Source of the DNA: Candidatus Aenigmatarchaeota archaeon
GTDB taxonomy: Archaea; Aenigmatarchaeota; Aenigmatarchaeia; GW2011-AR5
Direction: 5' to 3'
Assembly: GCA_018304565.1 (NCBI GenBank)
Contig: JAGVVX010000018.1
Coordinates: 1 to 25,722, forward strand
Length of the DNA stretch: 25,722 bases
Part shown: one piece after another, positions 1 to 7,247 of the stretch
Numbering within the stretch: the stretch's first letter is position 1
Layout: each line of letters begins with the position of its first letter
Translations under genes and position numbers: made by a program
Notes under the pieces: generated by a model
What the model was told of the DNA's origin: nothing
The model's input: the letters and a program-made list of their open reading frames with translations, nothing else
Databases searched by the model: none

Positions 1-2
1 CG

Positions 3-1115
3 CCGCAGCAGATCAGCCATGTTTATGTCAATCCGGAGGTTAGCGACCTGCGAAGGATAGCAAAGGTCCGGGCTTCTGATGAGAGGGGCAGAATAGACGC
101 TACGCCCGCTGAAGTTACAATCGTAGTTGAATCGGACATAGGCAATGCGCCTACTACGGACTTGCAGGCAACGCCGGCAAACGGCCCTGCTCCGCTGCAA
201 GTAACATTTGCCGCACGCTGCAGGGACTTGCAGAGACGGCTTGTTTCGTGTGTATTGGATTTCGGCGATGGCCAGGCACAATTCCTGCCCACAGTAGAAT
301 CAATACAAACACTTACTCATATTTACCAGAGGGACGGCAGATACATAGCCGCACTCAATGCACGTGATGCTGAAGGGCTCACTGACCTGACGCCTTCCAG
401 CGTCACAATAACGGTTGGCAGCCTTGATATTGTTGATGAAGACGGAAAGGCACCGGGCGAGAAGAAAAGGCTTCTGGAGTTCGGCATAGACATCGCCAAT
501 TTCAAGGAAGAGGATTCATTCGTATCGGCTAAAAGGCTGTTCAACGGCCTCTTGTTCGGCAGCAATGAGATAAGGCTTGACGTGCCGAAATCCTTTGTCA
601 AGGAGGTTGTTATAGAAGTCAAAGAAACAAACAGGCTTGGGGAGCTTGTCGTTACGCTTGATGATCAAGAGTTATTCAGGGGAAAACCTGAACCTGTGCC
701 TGACAATGCAGCATTAAAGACGGCTAATCTTGCCGCCAGATATGAAAAAGGCAAACTAATAATACCGGTTAACGAGGACAACGAAGGCCTGCTCAAGATC
801 AAGGTCACGTCGTCTGGATTTATATTCTGGGCGCCGGCTGTTTACGAGATCAAGGCTTCTGTTATCGCTGACGTGGAAAAAGTAACGCAGGACAGGTTTG
901 ATTTCACGCTGGACAACGAGCTGCAGGGCTTCAAGTCTGCGAGAATCACTGTGCTGCCTCGCGGCGCTGCTGTAATATTGAACGACAACAAGATCATAGG
1001 CGAAGCCATACCAAAGGAATACTTCAGGCAGCTGAACACGATAGAATTCTCGGCAGCTCCTGACACGACAGTCTCCGGCAAAGTCGGCATCGAGATTGTT
1101 TACGAAGATGTTTAA
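3..1115 (+). CDS. PKD-domain surface protein, 5'-truncated by the window edge
   Basis: The frame is open from the left edge, so the N-terminus is missing. It begins with the end of one PKD (Ig-like) repeat (ISHVYV, then alternating beta-strand residues). A second, complete PKD repeat follows at about 155-410, with the family hallmarks DFGDG and a HIYQRDGRY strand. The last ~220 residues form beta-rich modules (for example NEIRLDVPKSFVKEVVIEV and GFIFWAPAVYEIK) that I do not recognise as a named family. No membrane segment or sorting signal is visible at the C-terminus (IEIVYEDV, then stop). PKD proteins are usually extracellular adhesion or cell-envelope proteins; that role is inferred. Base composition matches the ribosomal genes, unlike the AT-rich gene that follows. 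Confidence 0.85.
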   Translation, partial: PQQISHVYVNPEVSDLRRIAKVRASDERGRIDATPAEVTIVVESDIGNAPTTDLQATPANGPAPLQVTFAARCRDLQRRLVSCVLDFGDGQAQFLPTVESIQTLTHIYQRDGRYIAALNARDAEGLTDLTPSSVTITVGSLDIVDEDGKAPGEKKRLLEFGIDIANFKEEDSFVSAKRLFNGLLFGSNEIRLDVPKSFVKEVVIEVKETNRLGELVVTLDDQELFRGKPEPVPDNAALKTANLAARYEKGKLIIPVNEDNEGLLKIKVTSSGFIFWAPAVYEIKASVIADVEKVTQDRFDFTLDNELQGFKSARITVLPRGAAVILNDNKIIGEAIPKEYFRQLNTIEFSAAPDTTVSGKVGIEIVYEDV

Positions 1116-1116
1116 T

Positions 1117-1842
1117 ATGCCAGTTGAAACTAGAGGTCGGTATATAATCTTACCAGCTAAGCAGCATATGCTAGATGATGGATATTTTGTACCTAGCATA
1201 GGTCATAGCCACGTATATGAATATCCAGATTTGCTTGTCCCTATGGATAAAGATTATTATGGTGCAAATTGGAAACAAGCTCATGAAAGTTTGTCAAGAA
1301 ATAATGAATTGATGTTAACACCAAGACAATTTTTTGATTTTATAGAATTGCTAAAATCTGGGACAGCTTATGATGGGGAAGGTGGGAAATTAGACCAAGA
1401 ATCAACCGACGAAGTTCTAGGTAAAATATTTAATTCAGGAAAGGATTTTGAAGGAGAATGGTTAGATGCAGAATTCTCTATCGACAGGGTTAATATCTAT
1501 GATACTAGCCAAGACCGATTACGTATGGCATGTCAGCATGAAATTTATCCGATTGGTTTGTATGCTCGGAAAATTTATCCAGTTAGCAGAGACAGACTTA
1601 AAAGACTTATTCCATTGTATGGAGAAGCAATTGATCTATCCACCTTAGATTCAATTGGTTTGCCGACTAGAACTAGTAATGATGTTAATTTCATTGGACC
1701 TTGTGGAGGTCCCAGAAAACCTAGACCTGTTGCTGGTTTTTTATCACTAGATTCAACTCACTTATATTGTTGTGGAGTAGGTCCTGATGAAGCATATCCA
1801 TATATAGGCGTACGTCGTGCAAAAGAAAGGAAACCAAGATGA
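1117..1842 (+). CDS. Hypothetical protein, AT-rich
   Basis: I do not recognise this family. The product is about 241 residues from ATG 1117 (MPVETRGRY...); an in-frame ATG at 1108 would overlap the end of the upstream gene. The protein is soluble, with no membrane segment or signal peptide, and is rich in Tyr, Asp and Pro. It has Gly/Pro turns near the C-terminus (IGPCGGPRKPRP) and a CC pair (LYCCGVGPDEAYPYIGV). Codon use is clearly more AT-rich (many AAT, GAT, TTA and AGA codons) than in the PKD gene before it or the ribosomal genes after it, which suggests acquired or accessory DNA. It sits with the next small gene, 30 bp downstream, which has a good ribosome site. Confidence 0.7.
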   Translation: MPVETRGRYIILPAKQHMLDDGYFVPSIGHSHVYEYPDLLVPMDKDYYGANWKQAHESLSRNNELMLTPRQFFDFIELLKSGTAYDGEGGKLDQESTDEVLGKIFNSGKDFEGEWLDAEFSIDRVNIYDTSQDRLRMACQHEIYPIGLYARKIYPVSRDRLKRLIPLYGEAIDLSTLDSIGLPTRTSNDVNFIGPCGGPRKPRPVAGFLSLDSTHLYCCGVGPDEAYPYIGVRRAKERKPR

Positions 1843-1872
1843 TATTTAAACAAAAATGGAGAGGTAATAATT

Positions 1873-2103
1873 ATGTCCCCGGCAATACGTTGTGCACCAC
1901 CCCTGTCACCACTGACTTCAGAGTATGAGTCAGAACTATTAGTTATGTCTCTAAGAGATGGTGCAGAAAAACTTCAAAGAGAAATAGGCTACCCAATTGG
2001 TGTTGATTATACGACAAATACACCAATCTACTTAGCGATAGAAAAAATTAGACAAGATTTTGATTCTTTTCAAAAACCGAGAAGATTTCCATACATAGAT
2101 TAA
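1873..2103 (+). CDS. Small hypothetical protein with an EIGYPIGVD motif (paralogue of 6713-6919)
   Basis: This 76-residue protein has a strong GAGGTAAT-type ribosome site just before ATG 1873. Residues 37-45 read EIGYPIGVD, followed by TN, YL and a C-terminal FPY. The same landmarks occur in the same order in the small protein at 6713-6919, inside the ribosomal operon between uL2 and uS19. The N-terminal ~20 residues are Pro/Ser-rich and not shared. No known domain is recognised and there is no membrane segment. The gene is AT-rich like its upstream neighbour. The pairing shows a small local gene family; its function is unknown. Confidence 0.7.
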   Translation: MSPAIRCAPPLSPLTSEYESELLVMSLRDGAEKLQREIGYPIGVDYTTNTPIYLAIEKIRQDFDSFQKPRRFPYID

Positions 2104-2134
2104 TTATGGCCAAAAAATTTTGAATGTGACTACT

Positions 2135-2569
2135 ATGCCTTTCTCAAGAAGATTTTCAATGCAGCATGCAGCGAAGCCTACAAGGGTTTATGTCCATGAA
2201 ACCGTTTTCACAGACGCCGACAACCACGGAAAGCTTCCGCAGGCTTATATTGGAAAGATTTTCGAACAATACACAGAGTTATTTGAACCGGATGATTTCT
2301 TGATAATGGCTTTGTGGGCCGACAATGGGAAACAGATAGCTGAAGTCTTTGGCTATTTTGGAACCAACCCGTGGCCGGGGAACCCTGAAGTCAATTCTTG
2401 GATGTTTAGCGATGGCATTTACCAAAGAGAAGAAAGGCAAATATGCTGCGCGGATACGCTGATAGTTCTCGGCAGGGAAGAGGAAGCGAGAAGAAAAACA
2501 CCAGACTTAAAATCATACATGCAAAACCCTCCCGATGTAAGCGACCTGATGAAGCCACGAAGGCATTAG
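2135..2569 (+). CDS. Hypothetical protein
   Basis: About 144 residues from ATG 2135 (MPFSRRFSMQHAAKP...). A TTG at 2120 and an ATG at 2159 are alternative starts in the same frame. No family is recognised. The sequence looks like a soluble alpha/beta protein, with a hydrophobic strand (DDFLIMALWADNGKQIAEVFGYFG), a Trp/Pro-rich turn (NPWPGNPEVNSW) and a Cys pair (QICCAD). The C-terminus is basic (KPRRH). Base composition is closer to the ribosomal genes than that of the two genes before it. It is the last gene before the promoter region of the ribosomal operon, so it probably belongs to a separate transcript. Confidence 0.65.
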   Translation: MPFSRRFSMQHAAKPTRVYVHETVFTDADNHGKLPQAYIGKIFEQYTELFEPDDFLIMALWADNGKQIAEVFGYFGTNPWPGNPEVNSWMFSDGIYQREERQICCADTLIVLGREEEARRKTPDLKSYMQNPPDVSDLMKPRRH

Positions 2570-2583
2570 CAGCAACACAGAAT

Positions 2584-2593
2584 GCTTAAATAC
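2584..2593 (+). promoter_or_regulatory. Putative TATA box of the ribosomal operon
   Basis: CTTAAATACT lies about 110 bp upstream of the uL3 start, in the only gene-free gap before the operon, and resembles the archaeal TATA box. It would place transcription start near 2612-2618 and give a leader of ~85 nt. The leader has a small hairpin, ACCAG-loop-CTGGT (2625-2639). No closer TATA-like sequence is obvious. Confidence 0.5.
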
Positions 2594-2664
2594 TTATTTC
2601 GTCATTTTATCTATTGCTCTCATGACCAGGCAGTCTGGTTAACGTTTTCTACGTGTGGATAGGC

Positions 2665-2677
2665 TCTAGTGGTTAGA
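2665..2677 (+). promoter_or_regulatory. Leader motif TCTAGTGGTTAGA shared with the leader at 22999-23011
   Basis: The 13-base string TCTAGTGGTTAGA occurs in the uL3 leader and again in the leader of the large surface-protein gene at 23025. Both lie 14-25 bases upstream of the start codon. A 13-base match in a window this size can arise by chance, so only the matching position makes it notable. It resembles a tRNA D-arm, but no tRNA folds here. Confidence 0.3.
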
Positions 2678-2701
2678 CTAAGAATTGCATAAGTGGTATG
2701 A

Positions 2702-3670
2702 ATGCCGAAGAGAACAAGACCAAGACACGGATCGCTCCAGTTCTGGCCCAGAAAAAGGGCAAAGCGTATTTACCCAAGGGTATCCCATTGGCAGCCTTCA
2801 AATGACGCAAAGCCGCTTGGTTTTGCAGGCTGGAAGGCAGGGATGACGCACGTGCAGCACATAGACAACAATCCTAAATCCCCTGCATACGGCAAAATAA
2901 TATTTTCTCCCGTGACAATACTTGACGCGCCCGCACTCTTTGTTGCGGCTGTGCGCTACTACAAAAAGACGCCTTCAGGCCTTTCAACAGCCGGTGAAAA
3001 ATGGGCAAAAGTCCCGAAGGAGATAGACATTAAGCGCAAGATCGGGGCCGCGAATCCGGGCAGCAAGGACTGCGATACAAGCGGCGTGGATGACGTTAGG
3101 CTGGTTGTTTGCACGCAGCCTTTGAAGAGCGGGATGAGGAAGTTCAAGCCGGAAATCTTCGAGATTGCCGTTGGCGGCGACTTGAATAAGAAGCTCGAAT
3201 ACGCCAGCAGCATGCTTGGGAAGGAGATCAAGGCCGTTGATGTCTTCAGAATTGGCGAGTATATTGATGCAAGTGCTGTGACACAGGGCAGCGGTTTCAC
3301 CGGCCCTGTAAAGCGTTTCGGAATAAGGATACAGTTCAGGAAAGACAAGCAGATGCACCGCCACGTCGGCAGCATAGGCTCTACTGTCCCGAGGAAAGTC
3401 GACTGGCGCGTGCCGGCCGCAGGGCAATACGGATTCTTCACGCGCACCGAATTCAGCAAGAGGGTCCTGATGATCGGCGATGACAGTAAGAAAATAACCC
3501 CTGCAGGCGGTTTCGTCGGCTATGGAGACCTGAAGACTTTCCTGCTCATTGAAGGCAGCGTTCCCGGGCCGAGGAAAAGGCTTGTAAGAATCAGGAAATC
3601 AGTGCGCACGCAAAAGGTTGTGCCTGCTGACATACGTTATGTCTCTGTTGAAAGCAAGCAGGGGAAATAA
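2702..3670 (+). CDS. rpl3: Ribosomal protein uL3
   Basis: First ribosomal gene of the superoperon. uL3 is an early-assembly protein of the large subunit whose extended loops approach the peptidyl-transferase centre. The 322-residue length is normal for the archaeal/eukaryotic form. Diagnostic stretches are the basic N-terminus MPKRTRPRHGSLQFWPRKRA, GFAGWKAGMTHV, the central QGSGFTGPVKRFG (shared with eukaryotic L3) and MHRHVGSIGSTVPRKVDWRVPAAGQ. Start ATG 2702 follows the leader directly; an ATG at 2698 is in another frame. In most archaea uL4 follows immediately; here a 108-residue accessory gene intervenes. Confidence 0.97.
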   Translation: MPKRTRPRHGSLQFWPRKRAKRIYPRVSHWQPSNDAKPLGFAGWKAGMTHVQHIDNNPKSPAYGKIIFSPVTILDAPALFVAAVRYYKKTPSGLSTAGEKWAKVPKEIDIKRKIGAANPGSKDCDTSGVDDVRLVVCTQPLKSGMRKFKPEIFEIAVGGDLNKKLEYASSMLGKEIKAVDVFRIGEYIDASAVTQGSGFTGPVKRFGIRIQFRKDKQMHRHVGSIGSTVPRKVDWRVPAAGQYGFFTRTEFSKRVLMIGDDSKKITPAGGFVGYGDLKTFLLIEGSVPGPRKRLVRIRKSVRTQKVVPADIRYVSVESKQGK

Positions 3671-3671
3671 A

Positions 3672-3998
3672 ATGACATACCAGACAACAGGCGCCATAGA
3701 TTTCGAGGAAATAATAGTTGGAACAAGAACGCTAGATGATCCTGGAATTGAGAGATCGAGATATATAGGCACATACGCCGCATTGGAAATGCAAGTCAGG
3801 GATGATGGGCTTGCACAATCTTTGCCAGAATATTTGGCAACGCAGTATTGGCTGGTGAATTTGAGTGCAGATAAAATAGCAGATAAGTTTGCTGATATAA
3901 TTTCTTTTGATCCAAATTTTATAAGAGGAATGATGATGACAGAATTCAACATACCAAGAAGAAAGGGTAATAAAGGCAGCAGAAAAGCGGTCAGATAA
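3672..3998 (+). CDS. Putative small helix-turn-helix protein inserted between uL3 and uL4
   Basis: 108 residues from ATG 3672, one base after the uL3 stop, so almost certainly co-transcribed and translationally coupled. Residues ~52-97 (LPEYLATQYW, then SADKIADKFA, then FIRGMMMTEFNIPRR) follow the spacing of archaeal helix-turn-helix segments of the 'YL..QYW....S...IA........I...M..FGIPRR' kind, pointing to nucleic-acid binding. The C-terminus is strongly basic (RRKGNKGSRKAVR). The N-terminal half is acidic and not recognised. Codon use is more AT-rich than in uL3 or uL4. A regulatory role, perhaps on this operon, is inference only. Confidence 0.6.
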   Translation: MTYQTTGAIDFEEIIVGTRTLDDPGIERSRYIGTYAALEMQVRDDGLAQSLPEYLATQYWLVNLSADKIADKFADIISFDPNFIRGMMMTEFNIPRRKGNKGSRKAVR

Positions 3999-4000
3999 TT

Positions 4001-4795
4001 ATGACAAAAGTTTATGATTCCGAGTGCAATGAGGTTGAGGATATACAGCTGCCGCCTTTATTCAGCACTCCGTACAGGCCTGACGTGATAAAGCGCGCGG
4101 TTTTGTCAGAACGCAGCGCAAAAAGGCAGCCTTATGGCGCGGATCCGCTTTCTGGAAAGAGGACAAGCGCCCATTATCACGGAAAAAGAAAGTACAGATG
4201 GGCCATGATGAACAAGGAGATGTCCCGAATGCCCCGCATACACGGCAAAGTGGGCAGCCTTCATTTTACTGCGCGCTTTGCGCCGCAAGCGGTCAAAGGC
4301 AGGCAGGCGCACCCGCCGAAGGCTGAAAAGATATGGCTTGAGAAGATCAACAACAAGGAAAGATCGCTTGCTATCAGGTCAGCGCTGGCTGCTGCTGCAA
4401 GCCTTGATATTGTGACAGGAAGGGGCCACAAAACGCAGATATCACCGATAATTTTTGCCGGCAGCATGGAAGACATAGGGAAGACAAAAGACGTGCTGAA
4501 GATACTTGCAAAGCTCATACCGAACGAACTCGAAAGATGCGCAGTAAAGAAAGTCCGTGCAGGAAAAGGTAAAATGCGCGGCAGGCAGTACAGAAAGAAG
4601 AAAGGGCCCCTGGTAATCGTCTCCAAGGAATGCGGCCTTTCCAAGGCTGCGAGAAACATAGCAGGCGTGGATGTTTCAACTGCAGGCTCCATGACGGTAG
4701 AAGCGCTGGCTCCCGGAACCCATGCAGGTCGCTTGATGATCATAACAAAGCCAGCTATTCAGAAGATTGACGAAATATATGGTGAAACAGCATGA
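4001..4795 (+). CDS. rpl4: Ribosomal protein uL4
   Basis: A large-subunit protein whose long internal loop lines the exit tunnel; in some species it also regulates its own operon. The 264-residue length is typical of archaea. Visible hallmarks are PYRPDVIKRAVLSERSAKRQ near the N-terminus, then PYGADPLSGKRTSA, and GKMRGRQYRKKKGPLVIV in the C-terminal half. The C-terminus (NIAGVDVSTAGSMTVEALAPGTHAGRL) matches the archaeal/eukaryotic L4 fold. Start ATG 4001 is two bases after the accessory gene's stop. The stop overlaps the uL23 start (ATGA), indicating translational coupling. Confidence 0.96.
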   Translation: MTKVYDSECNEVEDIQLPPLFSTPYRPDVIKRAVLSERSAKRQPYGADPLSGKRTSAHYHGKRKYRWAMMNKEMSRMPRIHGKVGSLHFTARFAPQAVKGRQAHPPKAEKIWLEKINNKERSLAIRSALAAAASLDIVTGRGHKTQISPIIFAGSMEDIGKTKDVLKILAKLIPNELERCAVKKVRAGKGKMRGRQYRKKKGPLVIVSKECGLSKAARNIAGVDVSTAGSMTVEALAPGTHAGRLMIITKPAIQKIDEIYGETA

Positions 4796-5235
4796 CGCCT
4801 GAAGCAGAGAAGCCTGAAAAAAAAGACGTGAAAAAAGAGGCAGAAGAAATACTCAGGAAAATAGAAAAAAGAAAAGAGCCAAAGGCCCCGGCCAAGCAGC
4901 AAAAGGCAGAGTCAAAGCCTTCGAAGAAAGAGAAACAAATCGCTGCCGCGCCAGCTGCGAAAGAAAAGGGTGCGATGGATCCCTTTGGAACACTTCGTTT
5001 TGTGCTTATGACGGAAAAAGCAGTGCAGATGATTGAGGCGCAGAACAAGCTTGTGTTTATTGTTAACAGGCGCAGCGACAAGGAAGAAATCAAGCGTGCA
5101 ATAGAGCAGGCCTTCCAGAGCAGCGTGAAGCGCGTGAATACGATGATTGACGAGTCTGGCAGGAAAAAGGCCTTCGTGAAATTCAGGGAGCCCGGGCAGG
5201 CCGGAGAAATCGCAATCCGGTTGGGAATAATTTGA
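4792..5235 (+). CDS. rpl23: Ribosomal protein uL23 with a lysine-rich N-terminal extension
   Basis: uL23 sits at the tunnel exit and docks the signal recognition particle and SecY. The conserved domain starts near residue 62 (MDPFGTLRFVLMTEKAVQMI) and continues through LVFIVNRRSDKEEIKRAIEQAF to a C-terminal GEIAIRLGII. Archaeal uL23 is usually ~80-90 residues. Here the first ~61 residues are an Ala/Lys/Glu-rich, probably disordered or helical tail (EKPEKKDVKKEAEEIL..., PSKKEKQIAAAPAAKEKG). A similar basic extension is known in eukaryotic L23a. The ATGA overlap with uL4 fixes the start, although ATG at residue 62 is a possible internal start. Confidence 0.93.
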   Translation: MTPEAEKPEKKDVKKEAEEILRKIEKRKEPKAPAKQQKAESKPSKKEKQIAAAPAAKEKGAMDPFGTLRFVLMTEKAVQMIEAQNKLVFIVNRRSDKEEIKRAIEQAFQSSVKRVNTMIDESGRKKAFVKFREPGQAGEIAIRLGII

Positions 5236-5245
5236 CGGTGAATCA

Positions 5246-5470
5246 ATGCCAACAATAGAACTTCCGTATGAAAGAAGAATAGTTGACAGGCTGCTTAACC
5301 TTACCTATTCTGAGTTTGATAGTGATAGGGCTTGGTACAGGATGCAGCTGGATGATGGCCAACCAGTTGCAATACCGGGCGCAACAGTCAGAATGGACAG
5401 AGGCAATGTCCGAATAGAAGCTTGCACTGATACGATAGCAGATCTGCTGAAAGAATACCTGGCAAAGTGA
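5246..5470 (+). CDS. Small hypothetical protein between uL23 and uL2
   Basis: 74 residues from ATG 5246, 10 bp after uL23. The upstream GACGGTGAATCA contains a partial GGTGA ribosome site. No family is recognised. The protein appears mixed alpha/beta: an N-terminal helix (ERRIVDRLLNLTYSEF), a middle section (WYRMQLDDGQPVAIPGATVRM), then a strand and helix (NVRIEACTDTIADLLKEYLAK). There is no membrane segment. It is followed four bases later by the tandem paralogue pair, so all three extra genes form an insert of ~760 bp between two normally adjacent ribosomal genes. Confidence 0.7.
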   Translation: MPTIELPYERRIVDRLLNLTYSEFDSDRAWYRMQLDDGQPVAIPGATVRMDRGNVRIEACTDTIADLLKEYLAK

Positions 5471-5474
5471 TGAA

Positions 5475-5735
5475 ATGATTCAAACAAATTATCTCGCTGA
5501 AGAGGATCTGGACAGGGTAAGAATAGTAGGGGACGGAGACGGCAGATCGCATATAATTGTATACGAGAGGCCAAAAGATGAAGTGCTGCAAAGACAGATT
5601 CCATCAGTGACAAATATGCTTGTTGATGAATTCGGCGTTCCTGTTGATGTAGAACTTGCGCAAGGAGCCATGATAGACGACGGATTGACGGCAGAAACGA
5701 GATATCAGGCTTTAAAGAAAATATTGGTTGGTTGA
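5475..5735 (+). CDS. Small hypothetical protein, member 1 of a tandem paralogue pair
   Basis: 86 residues. It aligns end to end with the next gene: YLAEEDLDRVRI / YLTKDDLDRIRV at the N-terminus, LVDEFGVPVDVEL / ISLEFGCSVRIYI in the middle, and TRYQALKKILVG / QRYDAIMEALVG at the C-terminus. No known domain is recognised; the pattern suggests a small beta-alpha fold. The stop TGA overlaps the next start (TGATG), implying coupled translation. This is a local duplication inside the ribosomal operon. Function unknown. Confidence 0.75.
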   Translation: MIQTNYLAEEDLDRVRIVGDGDGRSHIIVYERPKDEVLQRQIPSVTNMLVDEFGVPVDVELAQGAMIDDGLTAETRYQALKKILVG

Positions 5736-6001
5736 TGGGTCAAATGAAATATCTCACGAAAGACGATCTTGACAGAATAAGAGTACAAAAAGATGGAAGT
5801 GGAAAACCAAGAGAGATAGTTGCATACAATGAACCGCCAAGGAATGTTGTGTTAGCAGGAGAAACTACACGACTGGCAAACAGGATATCCCTTGAGTTTG
5901 GTTGTTCTGTAAGAATATATATTGCTACAGGCGAGCCGATTACAGACGGCTGTTCGCCCGGGCAAAGATATGATGCAATAATGGAAGCATTAGTTGGTTG
6001 A
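5735..6001 (+). CDS. Small hypothetical protein, member 2 of a tandem paralogue pair
   Basis: 88 residues from ATG 5735, whose A is the last base of the upstream stop. A TTG at 5732 and an ATG at 5744 are alternatives. The paralogy to the preceding gene covers its full length (YLTKDDLDRIRV, EFGCSVRIYIATG, DGCSPGQRYDAIMEALVG). The two copies have clearly diverged (roughly a third of positions identical by eye), so the duplication is not recent. uL2 begins one base after the stop. Function unknown. The conserved EFG and final LVG suggest both copies are under selection. Confidence 0.75.
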   Translation: MGQMKYLTKDDLDRIRVQKDGSGKPREIVAYNEPPRNVVLAGETTRLANRISLEFGCSVRIYIATGEPITDGCSPGQRYDAIMEALVG

Positions 6002-6002
6002 C

Positions 6003-6707
6003 ATGGGAAAGAATCTCAGGCAGCAGAGAAGAGGAAGAGGAAGTCCGAGGTATCGCGCGCCTAGCCACAGGTATCTTGGAAAGGTTAGTTATACTTATCT
6101 TCCCGCCGGCGAAAAATCCGGAACTGTAGTGGACATAGTCGATGCGCCGGGGAGATTTTCTCCCGTTGCTGTTGTTGGATTTTCAGGCAGCAAGTTCCTT
6201 CATTTAGCGTGCGACGGCATGTTTGTTGGCCAGCGGATCAGCCTGGAAGAACCGACAGAAGGAAGCATCGTTGAACTGGGCAGAATACCGGAAGGAAGCA
6301 GGGTCTATGATATTGAACTCCATCCAGGAGACGGCGGGAAATTATGCAGGACTTCCGGGGCGTTTGGAACATTGCTTTCAAAGGAATCAGGGAGATGTGT
6401 CGTGCTTTTGCCGTCAAATGAAAAGAAAACGCTTTCATCGCGCTGCAAGGCAGCTCTGGGCAGTGTTGCGGCATCAGGGCGCATCGAGAAGCCTTTCATG
6501 AAAGCCGGGACCAAGTTCTATGCAATGACTGCGTCCAACAGGTATTGGCCGAAGACAAGAGGTGTAGCAAAGAATGCTGTTGACCACCCGTTCGGCGGCC
6601 AGACAAAACCGGGAAAGCACAAGACCGTTTCACGCGACATGCCGCCAGGAAAGAAAGTAGGATCTCTCTCGCCCAAGCGCGTCGGCAAGAGAAGGAGAAA
6701 GAAGTGA
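6003..6707 (+). CDS. rpl2: Ribosomal protein uL2
   Basis: uL2 binds 23S rRNA near the peptidyl-transferase centre and is essential for subunit association. Visible features are the archaeal N-terminus MGKNLRQQRRGRGSPRYRAP, SH3-like and OB-type sections (GTVVDIVDAPGRFSPVAVV, IPEGSRVYDIELHPGDGGKL), and the invariant C-terminal KTRGVAKNAVDHPFGGQ with a basic tail (SPKRVGKRRRKK). The length of ~234 is normal. I choose ATG 6003, one base after the upstream stop; a TTG at 5994 is in frame but would overlap the paralogue gene and add nothing conserved. Confidence 0.97.
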   Translation: MGKNLRQQRRGRGSPRYRAPSHRYLGKVSYTYLPAGEKSGTVVDIVDAPGRFSPVAVVGFSGSKFLHLACDGMFVGQRISLEEPTEGSIVELGRIPEGSRVYDIELHPGDGGKLCRTSGAFGTLLSKESGRCVVLLPSNEKKTLSSRCKAALGSVAASGRIEKPFMKAGTKFYAMTASNRYWPKTRGVAKNAVDHPFGGQTKPGKHKTVSRDMPPGKKVGSLSPKRVGKRRRKK

Positions 6708-6712
6708 TAGTT

Positions 6713-6919
6713 ATGACAATAGAACATACAGATTTTCAAGCGACATTGAATATGATGAGTGATAGACAATCAGTTGAGGAAATGCTGAAAGAAATAGGTT
6801 ATCCTATCGGGGTAGATTTTCAAACAAACATAACACATTATTTAGTTTCGACTTCAGATGGAAGTGGTAGAAGTCTTAGTTTAACTGCAAAAAACTTTCC
6901 TTACGTTTATGGTGTTTAA
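6713..6919 (+). CDS. Small hypothetical protein with an EIGYPIGVD motif, between uL2 and uS19
   Basis: 68 residues from ATG 6713; a GTG at 6704 overlapping the uL2 stop is an alternative start. Residues 27-35 read EIGYPIGVD, then TN, HYL and a final FPY, in the same order as in the protein at 1873-2103. The nucleotide composition is distinctly AT-rich compared with uL2 and uS19. The 3' end overlaps the uS19 start by 11 bp, and uS19 lacks its usual N-terminal residues at exactly this junction. This fits insertion of the small gene at the uS19 5' end. Function unknown. Confidence 0.7.
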   Translation: MTIEHTDFQATLNMMSDRQSVEEMLKEIGYPIGVDFQTNITHYLVSTSDGSGRSLSLTAKNFPYVYGV

Positions 6920-7238
6920 TCATGTTCTTCCTTCAAGGCAAAGGCGCTCGCTGAAGAAAGGCCTCAATAAGCAGCAAAAGGAACTGCTTGAGGACGTAAG
7001 GCGCTCAAAAGGGAAAGACAAGCTTGTCCGCACGCATGTCAGGGACATGGTAATACTGCCTGAGATGATCGGATCCAAGATCGGCATCTACAACGGCAAG
7101 GAGTTCATACCGATAATTATAGAAGAAAGCATGGTTGGCCATTATACCGGTGAATTTGCGCTCACCAGAAAAAGGGTAAAGCACTCAGCGCCCGGGCTGG
7201 GAGCAACACGCTCATCCAAGTTCGTTCCGCTGAAGTAA
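6909..7238 (+). CDS. rps19: Ribosomal protein uS19, N-terminally short
   Basis: Small-subunit head protein that contacts the A-site finger and tRNA. Conserved stretches are LPSRQRRSLKKGL, THVRDMVILPEMIGSKIGIYNGKEF, MVGHYTGEFALTRKRVKHSAPG and ATRSSKFVPLK. Archaeal uS19 normally has ~25-30 residues before LPSRQRRSL (the F.YRG....L..M...E segment). Here that motif begins at residue 7, after MVFNHV. The frame is closed upstream by TAA at 6882, so no longer form starting at ATG, GTG or TTG is possible. The start overlaps the accessory gene. The loss coincides with the insert. Confidence 0.93.
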   Translation: MVFNHVLPSRQRRSLKKGLNKQQKELLEDVRRSKGKDKLVRTHVRDMVILPEMIGSKIGIYNGKEFIPIIIEESMVGHYTGEFALTRKRVKHSAPGLGATRSSKFVPLK

Positions 7239-7247
7239 GGTGTTAAT

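Noticed and set aside
2650..2700. tRNA-like D-arm string before uL3
   Set aside because: No acceptor, anticodon or T arm can be formed around it.
2959..3459. Long reverse-strand open frame opposite uL3 (166 codons)
   Set aside because: It is a shadow of the uL3 codon usage; no family match and no ribosome site.
4261..5255. Reverse-strand open frames opposite uL4 and uL23
   Set aside because: Low-complexity Phe/Ser-rich products mirror the Lys/Glu-rich genes on the + strand.
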